From NCBI GenBank assembly GCA_937873495.1, contig CALMXZ010000012.1:1-64000 (forward strand): a DNA stretch of 64,000 nt, read 5' to 3'. Under the pieces are notes generated by a model. It was given only the letters and a program-made list of their open reading frames with translations, did not search any database and was not told the DNA's origin. Positions 1 through 8,105 of the stretch are shown here, one piece after another. The position numbers and the translations under genes were made by a program. Each line of letters opens with the position of its first letter. Positions within the stretch are counted from its first letter, which is position 1. Source of the stretch: an uncultured Trueperaceae bacterium. GTDB lineage: Bacteria; Deinococcota; Deinococci; Deinococcales; Trueperaceae.

Positions 1-289
1 CCTCGAGGCCGCCATGGAACGCCTACTGGCGGGTCGCACCGCCATCGTGATCGCCCACCGCCTCGAGACCGTCGAGCGCGCAGACGAGATCCTCGTCATG
101 GACCGCGGCCGCCTGGTGGAGCACGGTCGCCGCGACGACCTGGCGCGCGACCCTGGCTCGCGCTACGCGCGGCTGCGCAAGGCCGCGCTGAGCCTCGACC
201 TCGCCCTCGCCGGGCGCGAGGCGCTCGCCGGCGGCGAGACCCGCGCCTCGCGCGAGGCGCGAGACGAAGCGCTGGAGGAACTGGCATGA
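1..289 (+). CDS. ABC exporter half-transporter, C-terminal fragment of the ATPase domain (partial)
   Basis: The gene enters from before the window; the reading frame is open from base 2. The visible 95 residues are the end of a nucleotide-binding domain. They carry the H-loop in [12 protein letters not shown] and the following [15 protein letters not shown] strand typical of type IV (MsbA-like) exporters. The stop overlaps the start of the next gene by 4 bases (ATGA), so the two are translationally coupled. The next gene has a degenerate catalytic site, so this one probably supplies the canonical ATPase half of a heterodimeric exporter (inference; its Walker motifs are outside the window). 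The substrate cannot be told. Confidence 0.85.
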   Translation, partial: LEAAMERLLAGRTAIVIAHRLETVERADEILVMDRGRLVEHGRRDDLARDPGSRYARLRKAALSLDLALAGREALAGGETRASREARDEALEELA

Positions 290-2103
290 CCTTCTCGACC
301 AACCCGTTGAAGCTGGTGATGGCGCTCGGCCGCCAGCGGCGGGCTTACTTCATCGGCACCGCCTTGTTGTGGGCGGTGATCCACAGCACCCCCGTCGTCT
401 TCGGCCTCGCCATGCGCGGCATATTCGACGCGCTCTCCGGGTCGGCCGGCGCCGGCGCCAACGCCTGGAGCTTCCTCGCCATGGGGCTCGGGCTCGACGT
501 GCTCCGCATCGGTCTGTTCGTCGGCGGCGTCTACACGTGGGCGACATGGTGGCTCGAGATGACGCTCCACGTGCGCAACTCGCTCCTGCGCTACCTGGTG
601 GAAGCGGGCGGCTCGCGCCGGCTGCCCGACTCGCCGAGCGAGGCCGTGACGCGCTTCCGCGACGACGTCAACGACATCGGCGAGTACTACGAGTACTGGT
701 GCGACTTCTGGGGGTTCGCGGCGTTCGCCGTCGCCGCCTTCGCGACCATGCTCGCGATCAACCCGCTGATGACGTTGCTGGCGAGCGTGCCGCTCGCGCT
801 CACCATCTTCCTCACGCGGCTCCTCCGGCCGCACATCCGCAACGCGCGGCGCCTGAGCCGCGAGGCCACCAGCCGCGTAACGGACTTCCTCGGCGAGACG
901 TTCGGAAGCGTGCAGGCCGTCAAGGCGTCCGGGCGCGAGCCGTTCGTGCTGCGCCACTTCGCCGCCCTGAACACCGTGCGCAAGAAACGCGCCCTCACGG
1001 ACACGCTCCTCACGGAGCTGTTCAGGAGCGTGACGGACAACATGGTCAACATCGCCACCGGCATCATCCTGCTGCTCGGGGCGGCCGCCCTGAAGGACGG
1101 TTCGTTCACCGTGGGCGACTTCGCCCTGTTCGTCACGTACCTGCCGCGCCTCACCCAGTCACTGTCGTTCATGGGCCTGATGGTCGTGCAACACAAGCGC
1201 ACGGGCGTGGCGTTCGAGCGGCTCGGGCGGCTGCTCGTCGACGCGCCCATCGAGGCGCTCGTGACCCCGCGCGCCTACGACCTCGAGCACCCGCAAGCCC
1301 CCTTCGCGCAGGACCTGCCGGGCATCGAGCCGTTCGAGCGCCTCGACGTCATCGGTCTCACCGCCCACCACCCGGGCGGCGCGCGGGGCGTCGAGGACGT
1401 CTCCTTCTCCGTGGGGCGCGGCGAGTTCGTGGTCGTCACCGGCCGCGTCGGCTCCGGCAAGACCACGCTGCTGCGGGCGCTGCTCGGCCTGCTGCCGCGT
1501 GACGCAGGGAGCGTCGCGTGGAACGGCGTCACGGTCACCGACCCGGCCTCGTTCTTCGTGCCGCCGCGCACCGCCTACACGTCCCAGGTCCCGCGCCTGT
1601 TCTCCGACAGCCTGCGCGAGAACGTTGTGATGGGCGCCGCCGTCGGCGACGCCGAGGTGCTCGGGGCGCTCGAGCTGGCGGTGCTCGGCCCCGACCTCGC
1701 TAGCATGCGCGCGGGGCTCGACACGGAGGTCGGTACGCGAGGAGTGCGGCTCTCGGGCGGTCAGGTGCAGCGGGCCGCAGCCGCCCGCATGCTGCTGCGC
1801 GGGGCGGAGCTGCTCGTGTTCGACGACATCTCGAGCGCGCTCGACGTCGAGACGGAGAGGCGGCTGTGGGACGGGCTCTTCACGGCCGGCGAGACGACCT
1901 GTCTGGTCGTCTCGCACCGCCGCGCGGCGTTGGAGCGCGCCGACCGCGTGATCGTCCTCGAGGAGGGGAGGGTGGTCGCGCAGGGCACGTTGGCCGACGT
2001 CATCGCCGAGGCGCCCGAGTTCGCCACGTTGCTGAGCGGCGAGCGCGAGGAGGCCAGGCACGCCGGCAGGGTCGCGGCAGGCGAGTCGGCCGCGGTGGGC
2101 TGA
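286..2103 (+). CDS. ABC exporter half-transporter (membrane plus ATPase domains), degenerate-site partner
   Basis: 605 residues: six-helix membrane domain (about 20-310) fused to an ATPase domain (about 340-585). Walker A is GRVGSGKT at 386-393, the signature LSGGQ at 489-493, and Walker B ends in FDD at 513-514, followed by ISSALD and a VVSHR H-loop. The residue after the Walker B Asp is Asp rather than the catalytic Glu, the pattern of the non-hydrolysing site in heterodimeric exporters such as TM287/288 (known for the family). ATGA overlap with the upstream half-transporter supports a heterodimer. It probably exports a drug, lipid or peptide; the substrate is unknown. It converges on thiB with 12 bases between the stops. 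Confidence 0.9.
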   Translation: MTFSTNPLKLVMALGRQRRAYFIGTALLWAVIHSTPVVFGLAMRGIFDALSGSAGAGANAWSFLAMGLGLDVLRIGLFVGGVYTWATWWLEMTLHVRNSLLRYLVEAGGSRRLPDSPSEAVTRFRDDVNDIGEYYEYWCDFWGFAAFAVAAFATMLAINPLMTLLASVPLALTIFLTRLLRPHIRNARRLSREATSRVTDFLGETFGSVQAVKASGREPFVLRHFAALNTVRKKRALTDTLLTELFRSVTDNMVNIATGIILLLGAAALKDGSFTVGDFALFVTYLPRLTQSLSFMGLMVVQHKRTGVAFERLGRLLVDAPIEALVTPRAYDLEHPQAPFAQDLPGIEPFERLDVIGLTAHHPGGARGVEDVSFSVGRGEFVVVTGRVGSGKTTLLRALLGLLPRDAGSVAWNGVTVTDPASFFVPPRTAYTSQVPRLFSDSLRENVVMGAAVGDAEVLGALELAVLGPDLASMRAGLDTEVGTRGVRLSGGQVQRAAAARMLLRGAELLVFDDISSALDVETERRLWDGLFTAGETTCLVVSHRRAALERADRVIVLEEGRVVAQGTLADVIAEAPEFATLLSGEREEARHAGRVAAGESAAVG

Positions 2104-2115
2104 GCCGGGCGCCGG

Positions 2116-3207
2116 TCAGCGCACGCCGGCGGGGTCCCTGCCCTGCAACACGACCGCGGTCCACTGCCGCAGCCAACGTGCCTGGTTCGCCTGCACGACG
2201 GCTGCCGGCAGAGCCGCGGCCACCACCCCGTCCTCCACCCGGCCGTAGAGCTCGAACTCCGGCGGCAGGGTGGCGTCCTCCGCCACCGGGTCGACGAACA
2301 TGGCGAGCGGGATGGCGGACTGGACCTCGCGGCTCAGCATGAAGTCGACGAACGCCTCCGCCGCCGCCCGGTTGGCGGTGCCCGCCAGTATGCCGATGCC
2401 CTCCACCTGGCGGTAGCCGCAGCCGGCGCACTGCAGGTTGGCGGTGGGGGCCTCCGTGAGCGGCGCGTCCGCGAAGATGACCTCCGCGGCCGGGCTGGTG
2501 GCGTAGCTGATCACCACGGGGCGGTCGCCGCCGTAGCGCGTGAACAGCGTGTAGTAGGCGTCCGACCAGCCGTCGGCCACGGCGACGTCGTTCTTCGCGA
2601 GCGCGGCCCAGTAGTCGAGCCAGTCGCCGTACCCCGCGTGCGTGGCGGCGACGCCGGCCTCCGCGTCGCCGAAGCGGGCCACGGTGGCGAGGAGGAACGC
2701 CAGCCCCGGGCTCGAGCTGGCCGGGTTCTCGACCACCGTCAGGCCGCGGTACTCGTCCGCCGCGAGGTCCTCCAGCGCCGCGGGGAGCGCCAGGCCGCGA
2801 TCGGCGAACCAGGCCGTGTCGACGTTCGGCAGCACGTAGCCGACGTCCACCGGGGTAGCCAGGCCGCCGGCGTCGAGCAGCAGGGCAGCATCGACCCTGC
2901 CGAGTTCGCCGCTCACGTACGGCTCGAAGATCCCCTCGCTGCGCGCGCGCTCGAGCAAGCCGTCGTCGACGCCGAAGAGCAGGTCGGCCAGCGGACGCGC
3001 CTTGGTGAGCACGGCCCGGTTGACCACCTCGCCGGCGTCGCCGCCCTGCAGGAACGTGACCTGGATGCCCGTGCGCTCGGTGAACTTCGCGAGGAGCTCG
3101 CTCGGTAGGGCGAAAGAGTCGTGCGTGAGCACGGTGAGGCGCTGAGCTGCGCCAAGGCCGGACAGCGAGAGCACCAACAGAACCAGGACGGTCGCGAACT
3201 TGCGCAT
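2116..3207 (-). CDS. thiB: Thiamine-type ABC transporter periplasmic binding protein (ThiB/TbpA-like)
   Basis: Secreted solute-binding protein, 363 residues from the start chosen here. A Sec signal peptide (MRKFATVLVLLVLSLSGLGAAQ) precedes LTVLTHDSFALPSELLAKF, the typical N-terminus of the thiamine/TbpA and iron-type binding family. The mature part carries ADLLFGVDDGLL, a motif placed as in ThiB. The start at 3207 is preferred over an in-frame one 7 codons upstream because a GGAAGGA ribosome-binding site lies 9 bases before it and the signal peptide then starts with MRK. A TPP riboswitch sits directly upstream, which fixes thiamine or a precursor as the ligand. No permease or ATPase (thiP, thiQ) is adjacent, so the partner genes must be elsewhere. 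Confidence 0.88.
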   Translation of the reverse strand: MRKFATVLVLLVLSLSGLGAAQRLTVLTHDSFALPSELLAKFTERTGIQVTFLQGGDAGEVVNRAVLTKARPLADLLFGVDDGLLERARSEGIFEPYVSGELGRVDAALLLDAGGLATPVDVGYVLPNVDTAWFADRGLALPAALEDLAADEYRGLTVVENPASSSPGLAFLLATVARFGDAEAGVAATHAGYGDWLDYWAALAKNDVAVADGWSDAYYTLFTRYGGDRPVVISYATSPAAEVIFADAPLTEAPTANLQCAGCGYRQVEGIGILAGTANRAAAEAFVDFMLSREVQSAIPLAMFVDPVAEDATLPPEFELYGRVEDGVVAAALPAAVVQANQARWLRQWTAVVLQGRDPAGVR

Positions 3208-3261
3208 GGCCGCACATCCTTCCGTCACCGACGGACGCGCGGCGCTTGGCGCTCTGCGTCA

Positions 3262-3346
3262 CTCTCCCTCCGCCCGCATGATCGGGGTCAGGTTCTAGGG
3301 TGTGATCTCAGCCCGGCGCTTGGATGGGCGCCGGACACCCCTGGCG
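3262..3346 (-). promoter_or_regulatory. TPP riboswitch (THI element) upstream of thiB
   Basis: Read on the minus strand, this segment has the conserved THI core in order: AGGGGTGTCC, an inserted GC-rich stem, GGGCTGAGATCACACCCT, AGAACCTGACCCCGATCATG and GCGGAGGGAG. These match the P2/J2-3 CUGAGA and P4/P5 ACCUGA landmarks of the family. It ends about 55 bases before the thiB start. No U-tract follows it. A small stem, CCGTC/GACGG, lies just before the ribosome-binding site, so control of translation initiation is more likely than transcription termination (inference). Confidence 0.95.
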
Positions 3347-3418
3347 ACGTAACAAGGCTAACCGCGTGAGTGGCGGCGGTCAACGGTTCGGGACACCCTG
3401 GCCGCGCTACTCGAGCGG

Positions 3419-4642
3419 CTACAGCTCGGCCCCGCGCCTCGGCAGGAACCACGCCGCCGCCACGGCCGTTAACAGGAACAGGGCGGCAGTGACGAGGAAG
3501 ATGGTGCGGTAGTTCGTCTCGCCTGGCAGGCTCGTGAAGGTGACCACCGCGCCGGAGACGATCGGCGCGAGCGCCCGCGAGGCTGCCGAGACGGAGTTGT
3601 CGATGCCGTAGACGGCCCCGGCCACCTGCGGCGGGGTGAGGCGCGCGAGCATGGCGCTGATGGCAGGCAGCACCCCGCCGATGGCGAAACCGATCAGCAC
3701 GTTGACGGCGATGAGCTGGAAGACGTTGCCGACGTACGCCATAGGTACGTAGAAGAGCGCGCACGCGAAGGTCGACGCCACCAGCACCGGCTTGTAGCCG
3801 ATGCGGTCACTTAGGCGCCCGAGGAAGACGCCGCTCAAGGTCGAGGAGCCGGCGGCCAGACCGATGGCGAGGCCCGTGTACATGCCCGCCATGTCCCGGT
3901 CGACCGTGATGGTGGCGATGAACAGCGGCAGGAACGGCACTAGCATCGTGCGGCCCAGCCAGGCGCTGAAGCGCAGGAAGTAGGCGAGGGGCACGCCGGC
4001 CGTGCGCAGCACGTCGCGCCAGGCGCCGACGATGCCGCCCACCATGCCCTTACGCCCCTCGGGCGGCGTGAACTCCTCCTTCACGCCGAAGAAGACGAGG
4101 AGACCGCCCGCCAGCATCAGGACCGCGGTCAGCACGAACGAGAGCCGGAAGCCGAAGAAGTACTGGAGCCCCCCGCCGATCATCGGACCGATGGAGGCAC
4201 CGGCCCAGCTCGCCGTCTGCATCATCCCCATGGCGTAACCGAGGCGGTTGCGGGGAGCGGAGGACGCGACCATCGAGGAGGCCGCCGAGGCGACGCCGGT
4301 GGTCAGGCCCTGGATGAGGCGCAGGAACGTGAGCTCCTCGGCCGAGTGGACGAACGCCATGAGGAACACGACGATCGCCCCGCCGAACAGGGCGCGCTCG
4401 ACCATGAGCTTGCGGCCCGTCCGGTCGGACATGGCGCCCCAGATCGGGGAGGCGATCATCATGGCGACCGCCTGCACGCTGAACACGGCCGACACCCAGA
4501 AGATGATCGAGCCCGAGCCGCGCACGCCGAGGAACTCGACGTAGTTGGGCAGGAACGGGAAGATGGTGGAGAAGCCGACCGAGGCGAGGAGCTGCGCGAA
4601 GAACATCACGAAGAGGATGCGTTGCCAGCTCGTCCGGGCCAC
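3419..4642 (-). CDS. MFS multidrug-type transporter
   Basis: 407-residue, roughly 12-helix major facilitator. The loop 2-3 signature is GAMSDRTGRKLMVERALFG, and the helix-5 motif region reads GYAMGMMQTASWAGASIGPMIGGGL, as in drug:proton antiporters. It starts with GTG at 4642. A -10 box (TAACAT, minus strand, 4649-4654) lies exactly 6 bases before it, predicting a leaderless transcript. It is divergent from a Crp/Fnr regulator 64 bases away and shares a 16-bp palindrome with it, so regulation by that protein is plausible. The gene lies upstream of the thiB riboswitch but is separated from it by about 70 bases, so the two are probably independent units. Confidence 0.85.
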   Translation of the reverse strand: MARTSWQRILFVMFFAQLLASVGFSTIFPFLPNYVEFLGVRGSGSIIFWVSAVFSVQAVAMMIASPIWGAMSDRTGRKLMVERALFGGAIVVFLMAFVHSAEELTFLRLIQGLTTGVASAASSMVASSAPRNRLGYAMGMMQTASWAGASIGPMIGGGLQYFFGFRLSFVLTAVLMLAGGLLVFFGVKEEFTPPEGRKGMVGGIVGAWRDVLRTAGVPLAYFLRFSAWLGRTMLVPFLPLFIATITVDRDMAGMYTGLAIGLAAGSSTLSGVFLGRLSDRIGYKPVLVASTFACALFYVPMAYVGNVFQLIAVNVLIGFAIGGVLPAISAMLARLTPPQVAGAVYGIDNSVSAASRALAPIVSGAVVTFTSLPGETNYRTIFLVTAALFLLTAVAAAWFLPRRGAEL

Positions 4643-4648
4643 CGGCGC

Positions 4649-4700
4649 ATGTTACCCCCGTTCACTCCGGTGTCGTGGCGAGCTCGCCACCGGTTAGCGT
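4649..4700. promoter_or_regulatory. Divergent leaderless promoters with a central 16-bp palindrome
   Basis: The minus-strand -10 TAACAT (4649-4654) serves the MFS gene and the plus-strand -10 TAGCGT (4695-4700) serves the Crp/Fnr gene. Each is 6 bases from its GTG start. Between them lies the perfect palindrome GTGGCGAGCTCGCCAC at 4675-4690, placed over the expected -35 region of the regulator promoter and touching that of the MFS promoter. This is a candidate operator for autoregulation. Confidence 0.6.
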
Positions 4701-4706
4701 AGTGAC

Positions 4707-5384
4707 GTGCAGTTCACCGCCGCCCAGGTCCTCGCCCGCTGCCCCCTCTTCGCCGAGTTACCGGAGGCCGACCTGGAGGCCCTCGCGGGCGTGGCGTACC
4801 GGCGGCGGCTGGAGGCGGGCCAACCCTTGTTCATGGCCGGCGAACCGGCGCAGGGGCTCGCCGTGGTGGTGAGCGGCAGGGTGAAGGTGTACATCATCTC
4901 GCCGGCCAGCGGCCGCGAGGTCGTGTTGGCCATGGAGCACCCGTACAACGCGGTGGCCGAGCTCGTCTCCTTGGATGGCGGCCCGTACCCGGCCAGCGCC
5001 GAGGCGGCCGAGGCCTCGGAGGTCCTGTGGCTGGAGCAGCAGGGCTTCCAGCGGCTCCTCAGGGCGCGGCCGGAGATAGCCCTGCACCTGATGACCATGC
5101 TCGGCCGCAGGCTGCGGCGGCTGGTGGCGCTAGTGGAGCAGATCTCGTTCCAGGAGGTCGTCCATCGCCTCGCCGCCTACCTGCTCGGCGTCGCCGACGA
5201 GGGCGTGCCGTTCGTCCTCGACACGAACGGCGCCATCGCGGCCCAGCTCGGCACGGTGCCCGAGCTCGTGAGCCGCAACCTGTCGCGGCTGCACGCCGGC
5301 GGCGCCATCACCATGCACGGCCGCACGGTCGCGGAAGTCGACCGCGACCAGCTGAGCGACATGGCCAACGCGGCGGGCCGGTGA
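4707..5384 (+). CDS. Crp/Fnr-family transcriptional regulator
   Basis: 225 residues: cyclic-nucleotide-binding-like beta-roll (about 12-125), long dimerisation helix, and C-terminal winged helix (about 148-215). The recognition helix reads VPELVSRNLSRL, with the E-x-x-S-R pattern (E186, S189, R190) of Fnr/Dnr-type proteins that read a TGA half-site. There is only one cysteine (C12), so it cannot carry an Fnr-type Fe-S cluster; a Dnr/NnrR-like nitric-oxide or redox role is possible (inference). It starts with GTG, 6 bases after TAGCGT. The genes that follow include a divergent promoter with an ATGAC-N4-GTCAT box, its most likely target. Confidence 0.88.
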   Translation: MQFTAAQVLARCPLFAELPEADLEALAGVAYRRRLEAGQPLFMAGEPAQGLAVVVSGRVKVYIISPASGREVVLAMEHPYNAVAELVSLDGGPYPASAEAAEASEVLWLEQQGFQRLLRARPEIALHLMTMLGRRLRRLVALVEQISFQEVVHRLAAYLLGVADEGVPFVLDTNGAIAAQLGTVPELVSRNLSRLHAGGAITMHGRTVAEVDRDQLSDMANAAGR

Positions 5385-5445
5385 GGGTGAGGCGCCGCCT
5401 CGGGCGGCCCGGCGGGCTCGGCTACTCCACGGATGCACCGGGCGG

Positions 5446-5778
5446 TCAGTAGAAGCCGAGCGACCTCTTCGCCTGGTCGCTCATGGAGTCCGGCGTCCAC
5501 GGCGGGTCCCACACGAGGTCGACGGTGACGTCGTCAACGCCAGGCACGTTGCCAAGGCAGTGCTTGACGTCCGCCTTGATGCTCCCGTGCAGCGGGCAAC
5601 CGGGGGTGGTGAGCGTCATCTCGACCGCGACGTTCGCGTCCACGACCGCCACGGCGTAGACCATGCCGAGACTGACTATGTCGAGACCGAGCTCGGGGTC
5701 TATCACGGCCCGCAGGGCCTCGAGGACGTTGCGCGCTGGCGTCGCGGCGTTGATCTCGGTGAGTTCCGTCTGGGTCAT
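5446..5778 (-). CDS. DUF59 / SufT-like iron-sulfur cluster maturation protein
   Basis: 110-residue MIP18/PaaD-family protein. The family signature DPELGLDIVSLGMVY is followed by VEMTLTTPGCPLHGSI with the conserved cysteine and VDLVWDPPWTPDSMS near the end. Proteins of this family help assemble or transfer Fe-S clusters (known). The ATG at 5778 has a GGAGG site upstream and overlaps the stop of the preceding membrane-protein gene by 4 bases, so it is the last gene of that minus-strand operon. Its partner client may be the ferredoxin encoded at 8095 (inference). Confidence 0.88.
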   Translation of the reverse strand: MTQTELTEINAATPARNVLEALRAVIDPELGLDIVSLGMVYAVAVVDANVAVEMTLTTPGCPLHGSIKADVKHCLGNVPGVDDVTVDLVWDPPWTPDSMSDQAKRSLGFY

Positions 5779-7154
5779 GCTCCCGTGTCCTCCAAGGCGC
5801 CAGGGCCCTTCGCTCCACCGGAGGCGGCGCTCTCGGCTCCGCCACGGTCCTTGCCTCCGCCGGCGACGCCCTTCGAGCCCGCCCGGACGGCGGCCGCCTG
5901 CGCCAAGCGCCGCTTCGCCCCGACGGTAGTTAGCACCACGTGGCACGCCTGGGCGAAGAGCGCCGCCCCGCCTGCGAGAGTCGCGGCCCCGGCCAGCAGC
6001 ACGAGCGCCTCGGTCCGCCAGACCACGCCGGCCGCGAGGCTCAGCGCCCCGAGCGCGAGACCCCACGTGATGATCGGCTCGAGCTCGTCCCTCACGAGGT
6101 CGCGTAGGAGGGGCGCGCCGCCGGACACGCCGCCGGTGGCCGCGCCGGCGAACTGCCACGTCCAGGTCAGGAACGAGAGGATCTTGACGAGCATCCCGCT
6201 CACGGCCAAGCCGACGAAACCGACGAGGAAGAGCACGACGGCCGCCCCGCCCTGGCCCGTGAGGAGCGCGACGCCCGCGAGCGGCAGGAACGCGTGCGCC
6301 ACCACGTACCGCTGGATGGGCGCCTCGAGCTTCTTGCGCAGCCGCCGCCGCAGGATGCCGAGCACTTCCCAGATCTGCAACGCGCAGGCCGTCGCCAGCA
6401 GGAGCTCGGACGCGTGGTCGAGCGGCAAGCGCGCGAACGCCGCCAGCCCCTCGGCCACGACGGCGGCGCAGACCGCCAGGTAGGCGTAGCGCACCCGCCA
6501 GCGGGGGCCGCCCTTCGCCAGGGCGAACATGGAGAGGAGCTTCTGGCCGGAGCCGACGATGCCCAACAGGAACGCCCCGAAGAGGCCGACCGTGAAGTGG
6601 AGCCTCACCGGGTAGCCGAGCTGCGCCGCGACCTGCGGCGAGGAGCGCGCGCCGGAGAGCGCGAAGCCGAGCGTGACGGCGAGGGTGAGGAAGACGACGG
6701 AGAGGATGAGGGCGTGGCTACCCGCGTCCTTGGGCCACCGGCGCGCCGCCGTGGCCAGGAGCTGGAGCAGGAGGGCGAGCCACGCGGCGCTGACCGCGGC
6801 GGCGCCTGGCACGAGCCACCTCGTGTCGAAGCCGCGCAGGAAGCCGACCACCACCGCGACGCTCCCCGCCGCCAGCAAGGGCAGCGCGAGCCAGCCGAGG
6901 CGCGGCCACACGAGCCTGGTGACGAACATGACCGCCGGGAGCTGCTGCAGCGTGCCAGCGAACACGAGCCCGACGCAGAGGAGAGTGAAGAGGTGGTTGA
7001 GGGCCACGACGCGCGGCGCGCCAAGGTAACCGGTGAAGGCGGCGGGGGAGAGGAGCAACGCCGCCCCGCCGAGCGCCACGGCGAAGGCGCCGACCAGGAG
7101 CGAGGAGATCGGCAGCGCGGGCGGGGCCCCGTCCGCGCCGAGGCGCGGCATCAC
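5775..7154 (-). CDS. Polytopic membrane protein, heme-copper oxidase / NnrS-like
   Basis: 459 residues with about 12 hydrophobic helices. Histidines sit in helix contexts such as LNHLFTLLCVGLVFAGTLQQLPAV and RLHFTVGLFGAFLLGIVG, which recall heme-binding helices of NorB, cbb3 oxidase subunit I and NnrS. The family assignment is tentative and no full catalytic set of residues is visible. Start: GTG at 7154, with an ATG directly after; it lies 6 bases past the upstream DUF2249 stop and overlaps the DUF59 gene by ATGA. The three form one operon. A role in nitrogen-oxide or oxygen stress is inferred from the neighbours only. Confidence 0.6.
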   Translation of the reverse strand: MMPRLGADGAPPALPISSLLVGAFAVALGGAALLLSPAAFTGYLGAPRVVALNHLFTLLCVGLVFAGTLQQLPAVMFVTRLVWPRLGWLALPLLAAGSVAVVVGFLRGFDTRWLVPGAAAVSAAWLALLLQLLATAARRWPKDAGSHALILSVVFLTLAVTLGFALSGARSSPQVAAQLGYPVRLHFTVGLFGAFLLGIVGSGQKLLSMFALAKGGPRWRVRYAYLAVCAAVVAEGLAAFARLPLDHASELLLATACALQIWEVLGILRRRLRKKLEAPIQRYVVAHAFLPLAGVALLTGQGGAAVVLFLVGFVGLAVSGMLVKILSFLTWTWQFAGAATGGVSGGAPLLRDLVRDELEPIITWGLALGALSLAAGVVWRTEALVLLAGAATLAGGAALFAQACHVVLTTVGAKRRLAQAAAVRAGSKGVAGGGKDRGGAESAASGGAKGPGALEDTGA

Positions 7155-7160
7155 GGCCGC

Positions 7161-7382
7161 TCACTCCCCCTTGGTGATCCGGACCTTGGCGCTGCCATCG
7201 CTCTGCTCCTCCACCTCGTAAGTCGCGCCTGCGTCGGCCAGCTGCGGCAGGAGGTAGATGGGCACGCGGTCGTTGTGGATGACGAGCACGTCGCCGGGCG
7301 CCATCCCATCGAGGGTCTCCAGCGTGCGGATCATCGGGTTGGGCGGTTCCATGCCCCGGTTGTCGAGGAACTTCTCGGCCAT
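7161..7382 (-). CDS. DUF2249-family small protein (TusA-like fold)
   Basis: 73 residues from ATG 7382. The core NRGMEPPNPMIRTLETLDGMAPGDVLVIHNDR, then PIYLLPQLADAGATYEVEE, is the DUF2249 pattern related to sulfur-carrier TusA. An upstream TTG at 7418 would extend it by 12 residues but runs into the Fnr-type box and the divergent gene. ATG 7382 is preferred because it lies one position from where a class II activator centred at 7424.5 would place the transcript start. It is the first gene of the operon with the membrane protein and DUF59 protein. Biochemical function is unknown; the family is common near denitrification genes (known association). Confidence 0.75.
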   Translation of the reverse strand: MAEKFLDNRGMEPPNPMIRTLETLDGMAPGDVLVIHNDRVPIYLLPQLADAGATYEVEEQSDGSAKVRITKGE

Positions 7383-7417
7383 GGCCTTAGCTTCCGCCCA
7401 CCGCGCCCACGCCTCCA

Positions 7418-7431
7418 ATGACCTACGTCAT
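7418..7431. promoter_or_regulatory. Fnr-type operator ATGAC-CTAC-GTCAT in a divergent promoter
   Basis: A perfect 5-bp inverted repeat with a 4-base spacer, the geometry of Crp/Fnr boxes (TTGAT-N4-ATCAA in Fnr). Its centre, 7424.5, is 41.5 bases from GTG 7466 and 42.5 bases from ATG 7382. Weak -10 hexamers (GAGGCT at 7454-7459; GAAGCT on the minus strand at 7389-7394) lie 6 bases before each start. This fits class II activation of two leaderless transcripts. Confidence 0.65.
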
Positions 7432-7465
7432 GGTCGCGGCGGCGGTCGCCTGCGAGGCTACCTGC

Positions 7466-7777
7466 GTGGCAGAGCCAGGGGAACGACACGCTGAGCACGG
7501 CGGCTTGCCGGTCGATGCACGCAAGGCCCTCCTGGAAGCGCGCGTCTCGCGCATCCTCGACGCGCACCCAGACGCCCTCGAGACGCTCATCCGGCACGGC
7601 TTCACGCCGTTGGCACAGGCGCCGCTGCGCTTCGCGCTCGCCCACACGGTGAACCTCGGGCAGGCCATCCGCTTGCGGGGGCTGGGCGAACCGGAAGCGG
7701 CCGCGCTCCTCGACGCCCTGGCGGCCATGCGGCTGCCTGAACTGCTCGCGCGCGGCGCCGCCGCTGGGGAGGACTGA
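7466..7777 (+). CDS. DUF1858-like small protein
   Basis: 103 residues from GTG 7466. The core ARVSRILDAHPDALETLIRHGFTPLAQ, then LRFALAHTVNLGQAIRLRGL, matches the DUF1858 pattern of a short helical domain that begins with a sequence like ILDKYPEA. An in-frame ATG at 7418 is rejected as the start because it forms part of the Fnr-type box and would add a low-complexity N-terminus. It is the first gene of a five-gene plus-strand operon and is 1 base from the cupin gene. Function is unknown; the domain often accompanies DUF2249 and ferredoxin-like proteins. Confidence 0.65.
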   Translation: MAEPGERHAEHGGLPVDARKALLEARVSRILDAHPDALETLIRHGFTPLAQAPLRFALAHTVNLGQAIRLRGLGEPEAAALLDALAAMRLPELLARGAAAGED

Positions 7778-7778
7778 G

Positions 7779-8105
7779 ATGGCGCTCTACAAGACCGGGG
7801 AGCTCGCCCGCTTCTCGGAGCGTGGTCCGGTGCCGCGCCCCCTGATCGTCGGCGAGGACATGGCCGTCATGCTCCTGTGCCTCCAGAAGCATCAGGAGAT
7901 CAAGGCGCCGGAGAACGACGCGGCCGAGACCGTGTTCACGGTGGTGAGCGGCTCCGGCACCGTGCGCGAGAACGACGAGACGCACGAGGTCGGTCCTGGC
8001 GACGTCGTGTACCTGCCCCCTGGCACTCGCAAGGCGCTGCAGGCGGGGGAGGGCACCTTCACCGTCATCGGCGTGAGACAGTTGGGGGCGAAGCATGTCG
8101 CTTAG
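7779..8105 (+). CDS. Cupin-domain protein
   Basis: 108-residue single-domain cupin: ETVFTVVSGSGTVRENDETHEVGPGDVVYLPPGT contains the two cupin motifs, though the first lacks the usual His-x-His pair (here ENDAAETVF). Metal binding is therefore uncertain. It starts 1 base after the DUF1858-like stop and overlaps the ferredoxin gene by 11 bases, showing tight translational coupling. It may act as a small-molecule sensor or stabiliser in the same redox module (inference). Confidence 0.8.
   Translation: MALYKTGELARFSERGPVPRPLIVGEDMAVMLLCLQKHQEIKAPENDAAETVFTVVSGSGTVRENDETHEVGPGDVVYLPPGTRKALQAGEGTFTVIGVRQLGAKHVA

Noticed and set aside
7418-7420. ATG as start of the DUF1858-like gene
   Set aside because: It is the left end of the ATGAC-N4-GTCAT repeat; starting there adds a non-conserved Ala/Val-rich N-terminus and would bury the operator in coding sequence.
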